From the NCBI GenBank assembly GCA_009733575.1, contig ML769740.1:1-64000 (forward strand): a DNA stretch of 64,000 nt. The letters run 5' to 3'. The position numbers and the translations under genes are program-made. Below the pieces are notes generated by a model that saw only the letters and a program-made list of their open reading frames with translations, was not told the DNA's origin and searched no databases. Positions within the stretch are counted from its first letter, which is position 1, and each line of letters opens with the position of its first letter. Positions 44,844 to 56,200 of this stretch are shown one piece after another. The stretch comes from Gymnopus androsaceus JB14 (lineage: Eukaryota > Basidiomycota > Agaricomycetes > Agaricales > Omphalotaceae).

Positions 44844-47800
44844 TTGGTCATAATCAAGGACATCATGAAAGGCAATCAAATAGAAGCAGATGCACTTCTA
44901 GATTTCAGAGCAACCGGATCATGTATCAACAAGGAATTTGTTGAGAAACATAACATCCCAATCCCAAAACTCCCAATCAAAATTGCCATATACAATGCTG
45001 ATGGTACTTTAAATGCCGGCGGATCAATCAAAGCAATGGCAGAAGTTTGTTTAGTTATTGGAGACCATGTGGAAATGATAGAACTTGGAGTTACCAATCT
45101 TGGGAACACTGACATCTTTATTGGTCTCGATTGGCTTAGAGAACATAACCCTAGCATAGATTGGACAAATTCTACTGTAACATTTGACCGTTGTCCCACT
45201 TGTTGTGGCTATATCCCTTGGTGGCTAAATCCAGAAGAAGGAACCTCCCTCAATTGTCTAGAAGAAGGGCAGGGACTTTTTATATTCAATTGGGAAGGTT
45301 ACATCAAAGATCATGGACACATATGTGCCACAACAGAATCCTCTACAGGAGATCAATATATTAAAGAACACCCTGCTGTATTCAATAAACAAGGATTTGA
45401 TGAACTTCCTAAGCAACAACCATGGGATCATGCCATCAAACTCACACCTGGTTCTAACCCTGTTGACTGTAAAGTTTACCCTCTGAATCTTGACGAACAA
45501 AAGGCATTGGATGAATTCCTAGAAGAAAACCTATGATCAGGACGCATTCGTCCATTGAATTCTCCAACAGCCTCACTGTTCTTCTTTGTTAAGAAAAAGG
45601 ATGGTGCTTTACGACCAGTTCAGGATTATTGGAAACTCAATGACACAACGATTAAAAACTGTTATCCGCTTCCTCTAATTCAAGAACTAATCAATAAGCT
45701 TAAAGACACCAAGGTTTTTACAAAGATGGACATTTGATGGGGATACAACAATATTCGGATCAAGGATGGTGATGAATGGAAAGCGGCATTCAGAACTAAT
45801 CAAGGGTTGTTCAAACCAACGGTTATGTTCTTTGGTCTTACAAACTTTCCCGCAACGTTCCAAGCATTTATGAATCACATCCTGAAACATCTCATTGATG
45901 AAGAACATGTAATTGTATATATGGACGATATTCTTGTATTCACAAACACCATTGAAGAACATTGTCGCATTGTACATGAAGTCCTTAAAATCCTTAAAGA
46001 GAACGGTCTTTATCTCAAACCAGAGAAGTATACATTTGAATCACCCCATGTTGATTATCTTGGTATCATTGTGGGAAACGGACAAGTGAGAATGGATCCA
46101 AAGAAAGTTGAAGCAGTCAAAGATTGGCCAATTCCAAAAAAGAAGTGCGATATACAATCCTTCTTAGGATTTTGCAACTTCTTTAGATGCTTCATTCAAG
46201 GATTCAGTCATGTTGCTAGACCCCTTAGCAAACTCACTATGGTCATGGGGTCCTGAAGAGTTTCAAGCCTTTGAAACTCTAAAGACAAGAATTGCCAAAG
46301 ACATCATGCTTGTAATTCCCTTAGATACTGGGGAGTTTCAAGTAGAAGCCGATTCATCCGACTTTGCCAATGATGCCGTACTTTCCCAACAGGTTGATGG
46401 AAAATGAAGACCAGTAGCTTTTAGATCTCGTTCTCTCAATGACGTTGAATGAAACTATGAGATCTATGACAAGGAAATGATGGCTATTATGGATTCACTA
46501 TCTGAATGGCGCCAATATCTTATGGGCGCTAGAGAACCATTTGAAATATGGACCAATCACCAGAACCTCCAATACTTCCATAAACCCCAGAAACTCAATC
46601 AACAACAAGCACGCTGGGTTACGGAATTATCGGAGTATGAATTCATTTTACATCATAAACCGGGTATGACAAACCTTGAGACAGGGGTGAATGACAACAA
46701 AGACATTATTGTTCTAAAACCCCAGTTTTTCATCAATATAATCCATGAAACTGAGAGTCCAGAAGATGCCATAATTGACAAAATCAAAACAATATGTCAA
46801 TAATATGGACAAAGCGGTTGTAGAAGCTCTAAACGGAAAAGACAAATACTGGGTTAATGAACATGGTGGAATTGTTACATGGAAAAATTGCATCTACATC
46901 CCAAAGAACCAAGAGTTACAAGGAGAAATCATACAAAAACACCATGACTCAATCCTTGGAGGACATCCAGGCCAATACAAAATGTGGGAGTTAGTTACTT
47001 GTGACTACTGGTGGCCGGGAATGGGGAACAACATCTGAATGTACATAAAAGGATGCAAGAAATGCCAAGCCACAAAAATCCATCAAAACAAACCTGTTGG
47101 ACACCTTAATCCCCATAATGTACCATTCGGACCCTGGGAATTCATAGGAGTTGATCTGATTGGGAAACTACCAGAAGCAGGAGGATTCAACGCCATTGCT
47201 GTATTTGCTGATCACTAAACAAAGCGAATTAGACTTTTTCCCACCCATATGTCATTAACGTCAGAAGGCATGGCACGAATGTATAGAGAAAAGATCTTCC
47301 CTATTCATGGCCTTTTCCAAAAGATCATACATGATCGAGGTCCACAATTCCACTCAGGATTTATGAAGGAACTTTACAAACAACTTGGAATTGAAGCAAT
47401 TTTACAACAGCATACCATCCTCAGACTAACAGACAAACTGAAAGAACAAACCAAGAAACTGAACACTATCTTCATTTGTTCATCAATTACCATCAGTCAG
47501 ATTGGCATGAATGGTTACCCACAGCCAAATTCGCTTATAACAATCAAGTACACTCCACTATGAAAGTTACCCCCTTCTTTGCCAATATGGGTCATCATCC
47601 CTATAAAGGCACTGCACCGAAAGAAAAATCCGCAGATGGTATGAAGAAAGTACAAGATGAAGTAAGCTCAGCACTAAAGAAAGCGGCTGAAGACATGACC
47701 CATTACTATGACAAAAAACATAATGAGTCAAGAGAATACAAAGTAGGAGACAAAGTGTGGCTCAAGGGGATAAACATTACGACAAGTCATCCAATGAAGA

Positions 47801-48318
47801 AATTGGATAACAAGTGTTTTGGACCCTTTGAAGTACTAGAAAAAGTTGGTCGTAGTTCATACAAACTCAAAATCCCAAAAACATGGAGAAGCATCCATAA
47901 TGTTTTTAATGAAATCCTCCTTACACCATACCATCCCCCACAATTTCCAAACCAACCTCGAAACACCAATCCACCACCTATAGAAGTTGAAGGTGAAGAA
48001 CCAGAGTATGAAGTCGAGGAAATAGTTGATTCGAAGCAGCATAAGAGAACCAAAAAAGTGTCATACAAGGTCAAATGGAAAGGATACGGACCACACGAAA
48101 TGACATGGGAACCAGTTTCAAATCTTGATCAAGCGAAGGAAGCTATCAAGGAGTTTCACAATAAATATCCTGCTAAACCCCACTCAAAGGAAATTCAAAA
48201 ACTCGAAATACCCATGTCATTATTTTCCAAACACCTATTCCATCCTATCCCAGAACCATTAATGACACCAGTTCCAACTTCTATACCTACAGAATCAATG
48301 ACAACAAAACTTGCATGA
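44844..48318 (+). pseudogene. Pol of the Ty3/Gypsy element with C-terminal chromodomain
   Basis: In order: aspartic protease (44844-45190) with LLDFRATGS where D-S/T-G is expected; reverse transcriptase (45537-46256) with the catalytic YMDDIL intact; RNase H (about 46257-46700) with TNHQNLQYF where TDH is usual; integrase (46850-47650) with a HHCC zinc finger (HH...CKKC), first Asp in GVDLIGKLP, second in HDRGPQF, and a frameshift near 47405 before the Glu region; a GPF-type segment; and a chromodomain (about 48003-48170, VSYKVKWKGY and MTWEP). Stops lie at 45534, 45735, 46405, 47036 and 47216. Chromodomains can direct integration to modified histones. Confidence 0.9.
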
Positions 48319-48335
48319 TGTGGAAATTGTGTCCT

Positions 48336-48348
48336 AAAGAGGGGGTAA
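48336..48348 (+). promoter_or_regulatory. Polypurine tract
   Basis: AAAGAGGGGGTAA directly precedes the 3' LTR and would prime plus-strand DNA synthesis, as in other Ty3/Gypsy elements. Confidence 0.75.
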
Positions 48349-48814
48349 TGTTATGAACATTCTTATCTTATCAGACACATGGTATTATCTCTTATCATTT
48401 TCCTTTATTTACCCTTGTATATCTATAAGTGCTTGCTTGTTTAGACGAGCAGCTGTACTAATTAGGATCTGTCAATCAGAGTATGATTGGTTCCGATCAT
48501 AACACATGCTAGCATGTCCATACTCATATGATCAACCTATTATTACTTATTGTCGTTTACTTGTTGTCTTTTCATTGTTTCAAGCATTGTTACTGCACGA
48601 TCAGGGTATAGGGTATAGGGCTTAGGGTTTATAGACTAGTATATATAGTAGTTGTAGCTGTAGCTTAGTCCTTAGCTTCAATCTCGTCAATATCTCCTAG
48701 TTCTCAATATCATCTTCTTCTCTTTTCCTCTCTTTTCCTCATCGTTCTTGTTGTTGCCTAAGTCAGAAGTTGTGATGCCTGGTACCTTGTGTTGTGGGGA
48801 ACTAGTTGCTGACA
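48349..48814 (+). repeat. 3' LTR of the Ty3/Gypsy element
   Basis: 466 bp, TGTTATGAAC to CTGACA. A tandem CTCTTTTCCT duplication near 48720-48739 makes it 10 bp longer than the 5' LTR. The TAGCTTCAATCT motif is retained at 48673-48684. Confidence 0.95.
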
Positions 48815-48942
48815 TTAGTGTTAGTAATGAAAAAGAGTTCAATCCACTAACCATAGCCAATACAAGCTTCAGCATCTGCTTCAACTTGCTCCCCATTAAT
48901 GATGGACACAAGTCCGGATCCGAAACAGGTACCTGCAGGTAT

Positions 48943-51900
48943 CAGTGTTCTACTAAAGGCCTAAGCCTTAAGTACATAGGCCTTATGTTAAGGCCTTAAC
49001 ATAAGGCTTTAGGATTTCCCTCGGATCCATTAAGGCCTTAACCCTTCCGAAAGGGCTTAAGTGGCTGTGTCCTGAGAGCCAAAGCGAAATATGTACGTAT
49101 ATAGGAAATATGTACGTATGTAAGAATAAACTTTTGGTTTTTACCTTTAACTCGATGTCTACGAAGGCTAACGTTCTCTGGAAGTATTTCCATAAAGGAG
49201 AAAAGCAAAATTCAGCTCACTATGCAACCTACTGCCTCGGTTGTCTTAATAATGCCAAGGAATCTTTGAGAGAAGATTACGAGGAAAGAGTTCGGGATGC
49301 TGATGAAGCGACGCGTTTCAATGAGGAACAAAAGTGGTTTGACGATGGTGCGTACAACTGGCATCAATCCAATGACTTACTGATACTATAATCATCTTTT
49401 TTCCTTAGCTTGTCAGGCTGTACCAAGTGTTCGAGGCGACAAACATGCATTTATTGCCCATTTAATCGGATCGAAAGCAAATAAAGAGTGCGAACATGCT
49501 TCTGAAGAAGCTAAATCGGAGGCTAGAGCCCAACGCCATGCAGAGCGCGATACCGCATCGAAAAAAGCTCCTCGGACAACACAGACAAAACGAAAACTTG
49601 CCGAAATGAACTCCCAGTCCAACGAACCTTCAGCCAGCACTAGCACCCAGCCGCCTCCAAAAAAAGCGAAAAAACAATTGCTCAAGACTTACAATGCGCT
49701 CAATATGCCTTTCGGAGATGACAAGAAATGCGCGGTACAAGCCCAGGCACTCCGTGCAATTGTAGCAACAAACTCGCCAGAGACTCTTTTCGAGAATCCG
49801 GAAATGTTGAAGCTGTTTGCAATGCTTCGCAAGGAATCTCCAGCTGTAATACCGACGGCGAGGGTAGTTGGTGGACGTCTCTTGAACGATGCTGCAGAGA
49901 AGGCAAATGACAAGCTGAAAAGAGTGATGAAAAACAGAGAACTTGGGCTTGTGTGAGTCGATTCAATACTTTACCTTATTCTTCCCTATACTGAAGCCTT
50001 CAAAATAGTCAAGATGGATGGAAATCGAGGAAAAAGGACTCTTTGAATGGTTTATGTACCAATGTCGATTTCAAAGTAAGCGAGAAATTCAACTTACATC
50101 AGTATACAATTTCTGATGGTCCCAAGACCTATCCAATTGATATTATGGATGGAACGGCAGACAACAAGGATGGCCCTGCCCAATGTCAGCAATTCGAGGA
50201 AACAATTGATCGCATTGAGATGGAATATGACTGTACCGTCATCTATTTCCTGACCGATGCTGATGGTGGTAGCAAAAAGGGCCGTATTCTCCTCGTGAAA
50301 AAACGGCCTCACTTGCTCGCTCCATCATGTTGGTCCCACCAGGTACGATCCGCTCTAACTCCTATATCAATTTCTTACCAACGTATCTGCAGTTCCAGCT
50401 TCAACTCGGTGACTACTTCAAAGTGTACACGTTCGGTGCCAAGGTAGCTGAAGAGGCAACATTCCTCATCGGCTGGCTGAATAATCATGGAAAGGTCCGT
50501 AAAATCTTCGACAAGGCCCAAGCAAGTGTTAGCAAAGATCGTACTGGTAAATCTGTTATCCTTTCATACCTTGTTGCGAATATCACACGCTGGACTACAC
50601 ACTGTGTCGCATTCATGCGTCTCCTTGATGTCAAGGAAGCTCTTCAGCTTGCAGTCTTGCAGAGTCGGGGTGCAATCATTGCAGCCCAGGTTGGTGCAGC
50701 AAAGTACAGCGAGAAGGATTGACTTGAAGCGGAGGCTATTCAGGCTTGCGACCTTATCGCTGATGGGAGAGAACGTCGCTTTTCTTTCTGGTCAGGGCTC
50801 GAGACCGTGGTGGGAGATATTGAGCCAATTTGTTTTGGTACAAATATCAGCCAGAAAGACTCCGCGCGAGCGGATCAAGTACTGTTGACTATTGCAGGCA
50901 TCTATCTGCACTTTGTAGGGCATCCCGAACTAGAACTATCCGGGGAAATGGTTCAACGTATTGAAAAACGCTGGAAGGACTGCGACCAAGCACTTTTTAT
51001 CACTGCGCTTGTCTTGAATAATTTCGAAGGTCTTTCTGCTTTCGGTCCACGTGCCAACCTCACCCATTTCAAAATTAACAACATAATTGTATCGGTATGT
51101 ATTCCGACGACTTTCCATATGATTCTGATATCTGACATTTGATCTTGACAGTTGTATCGTCGCATAAAAAACCGCCCTGATAATACCGACACCCCGGATG
51201 AACGGAGAGAGAAAGAACGACAAGTTTCAGTTGCTCTTCTGCAGTACCTTGCTAGTACGGGTCCATTCAGAGACTGCGATGAAGAAGGTAACTGTGCATT
51301 TGAGGAAGTGATGGTAAGTATCTATGTTTGCGTGATATATAAATTGTATTCTGATTTCTGGAGCAGGGTCGTGATCCAATCGCATGGTGGAAGACGTGGA
51401 AAGGGTCGGCTGACCTCAAGGAGCTAGCAGAGTTTGCGATTCTCATACTTGAGATTGTCGTGAACCAAGCAGGTTGCGAACGGCTGTTTTCTCTCCTGAA
51501 GTTAATCCAAACTCCTCATCGGGCTCGCATGAAGAATGAAAAACTGAAGAAAATTGCGAGCGTAAATTTTATTCACCTGTTCCATTTATTTTTCTGATCG
51601 CACATCAGGTTGCAACTGATATTCAGTCCGAAAACTTACAACTCGGCTTGAAAAAAGAGCGAGAAGGACGCAAGAATCACAAGGCTAGTGCTCAAGAGAA
51701 ACTGCTTGCTGTTCCTCGATATGCTGATTTGTTGGGAGACATGGATGATGAAGATGAAACCGAACGTGGCAGGCGGCTCATTTCTACAGAGGAAGGATGG
51801 AGGACCGAGATGGCGAAATGGATATTTGATGCCCGTCAAGCTGAGTGTGAAGAGGAGGAGGATGAGGAGGATGATTTCCCCGCTATTCCAGCTGCAGGTG

Positions 51901-52268
51901 TTCCAATCCCTCGATCATCTAAACCTCTGAAATTTACTCTTGCGGAGCTTTTCGGTGATCTACAGAAGCGAGCCCGAAGATCCAGAAGGGTAATTGATGA
52001 AGAGGCGGAACTTATGGAGGCTCTGGCTAATGCTGACGAGGATGCTATACCTGATGATGGCGCGATTGAGATTGATGATGATGAGGTATATCAGGGATAA
52101 TGTAAAAGTGCTTTATATAGTGTAAAACATTCATTATTTCCCTTTAGCGAGCGAAAAAATGAAAAAATCAACCTAAGGCTTAATTAAGGCCTTAATATTA
52201 AGGCCTTAAATGGTCTTAAGCCCTAAAGATTTTGGAATTCTTATTTAAGGCCTTATGGTAGAACACTG
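48943..52268 (+). mobile_element. Near-intact hAT transposon
   Basis: The 12-bp ends CAGTGTTCTACT/C are inverted repeats. Many AAGGCCTTA-type motifs crowd the first ~130 and last ~140 bp, as transposase-binding subterminal repeats do in hAT elements. The 3.3-kb interior encodes one seven-exon transposase. Base composition and CpG content are higher than in the surroundings. The 8-bp flanks (GCAGGTAT and GCATTAGT) do not match well, so the target duplication is unclear. Confidence 0.82.
49155..52100 (+). pseudogene. hAT transposase, intact apart from one premature stop
   Basis: Seven exons (49155-49347, 49409-49952, 50009-50342, 50393-51094, 51152-51313, 51367-51561, 51609-52100) join in phase through GT-AG introns of about 47-61 nt to give 873 codons. 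The N-terminus is a BED-type zinc finger (VLWKYFHKGEKQNSAHYATY, then CLGC). The middle is the RNase H-like core, with TKRTG-type basic and helical segments. The hAT dimerisation region lies in exon 6 (NQAGCERLFSLLKLIQTPHR). The C-terminal tail is strongly acidic. The transposase cuts and reinserts the element. One TGA at 50720-50722 interrupts exon 4 at what a single C-to-T would make from CGA. A TATATAGG lies about 55 bp before the ATG. Confidence 0.85.
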
Positions 52269-52898
52269 GCATTAGTACTAGTTACTCCACACTAAGTTAC
52301 AGCTTAAGCATTAGGTACAGCATACCAGTGGTAATAGCTAGTATTACTAGTTTTCTACTAGTAAGTGTAATGCTAGGACTAAGTGATGGTGCTTGACACA
52401 TGTAGTAGACTACAGAATATAATTAATGTTACCTTTATATTAATCTTATATGGTTTTGAAATGCAGGTACCTGTATTTCTGGTCAGTCCAGGTACACACA
52501 GGTGAGCCCTGGGTCTTTGTATGCTCTCAAACTCCTATACATATTAAGTTGTTACTGCTCATACAATACTAGTATAGTACTGACAAAGTTTAGGCTAAAT
52601 ACTGTATCAAAAAGATAGTCATTGTATTACTTCCAGTCCATGCTATTTAATACTGATACTTATTACTGGAAGCAATGGCATAAGATTTATTACTAACAAG
52701 TACTATAAACCTAGATTAAAAATTTTCAACAGGTCATACAGGTACCTCCAGGTATACCTGCCACGGATCCCAGTTATACCAGACCTGTTTCCCATGGATC
52801 CAGGGCAGGTCACAGGTCAGCCCTTTGAGGCCACAGGTACCTGTCTGGTGGATCCGGGTCGACCCGGATCCGGACTCGTGTCCATCTTTACTCCCCAT

Positions 52899-53269
52899 TT
52901 TCCCATTCTCCTTGGAAGTACTCACGGCACCGTCTAGCATACTGCAATACCAATCAAGCCCTGGCTTCAGTGCCTGTACATAGTACTATTTAAAAGGGTT
53001 GAATGCATTCATGATTCTGGAGACTTCAAATAAAGCATCCTATAGTATTAAACTCACTCAAAGAATGATCCATAAGGTCAAAGCAAGTTTTATTTCCCTG
53101 TTATGGATGACATCTCCGCCATTGAGGCTTACATGCCTGCAAAAAATCTCAGTAAAGAAATTGTTTTTGGGGGTGTCAAGTTTCAACTCAAGTTGATTCA
53201 GGACTCCTGGCAGCTCAGCATTCCTACCTACTCTAGATTCCTCAGATCTAATTTTATACATTCTATAAA
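52899..53269 (-). other. Minus-strand exon-like remnants
   Basis: Minus-strand frames at about 53261-53060 (NAELPGVLNQLELKLDTPKN) and 52980-52899 (YCSMLDGAVSTSKENGKMG) look coding. The second continues on the other side of the 48897-52890 element. They may be downstream parts of the KDZ locus or of another gene. Function unknown. Confidence 0.3.
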
Positions 53270-56200
53270 TTAATCTACATTTTCATCTATCTCTACATCT
53301 GAATCTGCATTCTCAATCACATCCAATGCATCTAAATGCTCAATTAAGCCTATATCCATGTCCTCCTCAACAACATCACTAAAATCACTATCTCCTCCTA
53401 CATTTACACTACCTTCTTCATCTGACTCCATATCTATGTCATAGTCATCCTGAACCACCCAATCAACTGCCTCAGTAGCTAACTCTTTCCTGACAATTGA
53501 AGTTCTTGCTCTGAAGGTCCCCAAGGTCTTAAACCGTGATCAATGGGAAGGTCTTCCATTGCCTTCTGCCACCAAACACAAAGATGCAGCAATTCCGATT
53601 CAGGACATCAGGATCAGCTAATTACAAACTTTTATGAAAAGTTGCCCAACTCTGATACTGCAGTATAAACACACACCTGGTTCAGACTTTGCTTCAGTTG
53701 TTAGAAGCAGCAATGTCCATTCTTCTTCCATCCATTTGTGCAATGCATGGCGTTCATGTTTTAAACACTGGATCTCTTCATTGCAACGGTCTCAATCTAG
53801 AATTCCACAGATCCCCTTCCTCACTTTATCATCAGATAACCAAGAGGGAGGAACCCCTACATCTGCATCCTCATTGAGGCCAACATCTTGCCAAATATAG
53901 TCATCTACATTGAGAGCAAACAACTCCTTCATTAGGATTGGGTCAGGGGCAATGGTATTTCTTGGGGCATTATGCTTCCGTATTAGTTCTTCCATATCTC
54001 TGTACATCTTGTTATAGCTTTATGCCAAGCTCACTATCCCAGGGTCCTACCATTTGACGGAGTCTTCTGTATGAACTTGAATCTTCCATTCTAGATATTC
54101 ATTAATTTCTTTACCACTTGAATGAGAAAAACAGTATGCACCATTGTATTGCTGTCAGTGCAATGAACACTGGATACAATCACACTCAAACTTCCTTGCC
54201 CTCAGTCTCTCTTGCAAGCAGAGTTTCTCTGCCCTAGCATTTATTTGGAGGTTGATAAATTTGCTGGAAGCTTGTTGGCCGTAAATCTTTGAGTCCTCCA
54301 GTCCTAAAGCTCTTTCCAGATATGCCAGAGTGGCCTTTTTTTCCTTCAGCTGTTGATACGCACCCTTGAGCTCTTCTCTAGCCACTGTTATCAGATACTG
54401 CAGAGTGGTAATATCACAAGCTAGCTCCAAATGGCTGATATAATCTGTCAATGCTTTGACCGCATTTTGAAGCCATATAGCATCCTCTACTGCCTTCTTT
54501 CCCGCATTTTTTGATTGACCTATAGTTATATAAAATAAAAATACTAGGACAAACTGGTATATGCCAAAACTTGCACTCACATGGTAGAGGCTTGGTTTGC
54601 AAGGCAACCTGGGCTTCACTCTGCTCATGTAAAAACATGGGGAGGACCCTGATTTCAGAACCTCCTCCTGCGCTTCTGCATGCCTTGCTATAGCCTGGTG
54701 CCATTTACATGCCAGCTACTTCCCCATCCTCTTTAAATTCTCCTTATCCGCATGCTGAATCTGATGATCTAACATGTAAAGACGTAGATGGTGCTATATG
54801 GATAACTAAAATGAGCATTACACAAATCTGAGAAATGGAAAACACTTACACCACAAACGTGCAAGTACCCAATGAGCCTGCTAATAGAGTGCCAGAACCT
54901 TTCACAACCTCCACCGTCTGACAGCCCATATCCCTTGCATTTTCAAGGATGGTAAATACACTGACAGGCCCAAGCGTGATCATAACCATGGAAGACCAAG
55001 ATGGCAAAGCTAATTTGTGGCAGGAAATCTGCCAAAAAACTCCACTTTATGCAGCTTCAATAAGTGGAGCATGCCACATTGTAAAGAAGACCAATGGTGA
55101 ACCAGGGAGGGAGATGCTCAAACAATGTAGCGATCAAAACGAAGACATAATGCTGATGTTCCCCAGGGGATGTCATATTGACCAGCCAGATAACTTGGTT
55201 GTGCTAACAAAGTAGGCCCATCAATGCTGTAGAGTCAAAAAACTGACTGCTGGCCTTCTGATGGCTACCATCTGCTGCTGTGAAGCTTTGCTTGCAAGCA
55301 CCCAAGACCAAATTAGGCACCTTTAAGGGTCCCCCACAACCATCCACCTGTTCATCACCATCTGTGGATTCTTTAGCAGACTTTGATGGTCAGACCTGCA
55401 TAACAAAGTCCTCCCAGAGCTTCACATCCATGTCCGGTATGAATCAGAGCTTGGTTGCAGGTAGTGAAACCTGCAGGTACCCGCAGGTACATCTGCCAAA
55501 ATACCTGCAGGTTTTTGTACCTGCGGATGGTCACTATCCATGGATACAGGTATCCCACGGATACAGGTACCTGTGGGTACCTGCAGGTACTTGCATCACT
55601 TACCAAGACTTCATGTCAATTCAATTTTATATAGACAATTGACATAATTTTTATGAAGATTCATTTTTGCAAGATAAAATTGTTTAAAATACATACACAT
55701 ATGGGCACTAAAAATTCGTGGTTGGGTGCCTGTGAACTGAATACACTGGGATATCTCACAATGCATAGACCCTTTACAGAAAATCCTTCTGCATTTTCAC
55801 ATGTTATGCATTGTGAGGTGCATTTTTAGTGAAATGAGCCCATTTTTTCTCCCAAAATCTTATGCATTGTGAGATATCCTACTGTACAATCAAAAACCTG
55901 CCAGTAGGGCATAAAAATAGCCACTATCATTATGATCAAGTGTGCCCACACCTATATGTAGGCCTTTATATACGTTATACACATATCCTCTGTACAAAAT
56001 GTGTATAATATTTGTAGTTTTAATGAATTTACTTGCAGGTACCCACAGGTAAAACATAGGTACCTGCAACCTCATAGGTACCTGTAACATCCGCAGATAC
56101 CTGTGCAAAAATAACCATGGGTAACAGGTTTCCCACAGGTACAGGTATGGACTTGGAGAGAGTGAATACCCGTGGGTACAGGTACAGGTAACCCGCAGAT

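Larger units (their letters stand above)
42391..48814 (+). mobile_element. Full-length Ty3/Gypsy chromovirus-type LTR retrotransposon
   Basis: The element has paired LTRs, a candidate self-priming site, gag, a pol with protease, reverse transcriptase, RNase H and integrase, a chromodomain, and a polypurine tract. A perfect 5-bp target duplication TTAGT lies at 42386-42390 and 48815-48819. The order protease-RT-RNase H-integrase-chromodomain identifies a fungal chromovirus. Both gag and pol carry stops and frameshifts and several catalytic residues are changed, so this copy is defective although structurally complete. A related solo LTR lies at 26462-27013. Confidence 0.95.
48897..52890. mobile_element. 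Non-autonomous hAT-type element hosting a nested hAT
   Basis: The 25-bp terminal repeats begin TAATGATGGACACAAGTCCG at the left and TAAAGATGGACACGAGTCCG (reverse complement) at the right. A perfect 8-bp duplication CTCCCCAT (48889-48896 and 52891-52898) defines it. Without the nested element it is about 670 bp, with AGGTACCTGCAGGTA-type subterminal motifs like those of 55445-56220. It interrupts a minus-strand frame that reads in phase across the target (KENGKMGS, then KLKQMLKLVLAM). Confidence 0.85.

Noticed and set aside
48935..52276. An 8-bp target duplication for the nested hAT transposon
   Set aside because: GCAGGTAT and GCATTAGT agree poorly; shifting the boundary gave GGTATCAG/GGCATTAG only by overlapping the terminal repeat.
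54949..55642. Plus-strand open frames at 54949-55215 and 55280-55642
   Set aside because: They are antisense to recognisable KDZ transposase sequence and run into the hAT-type element.
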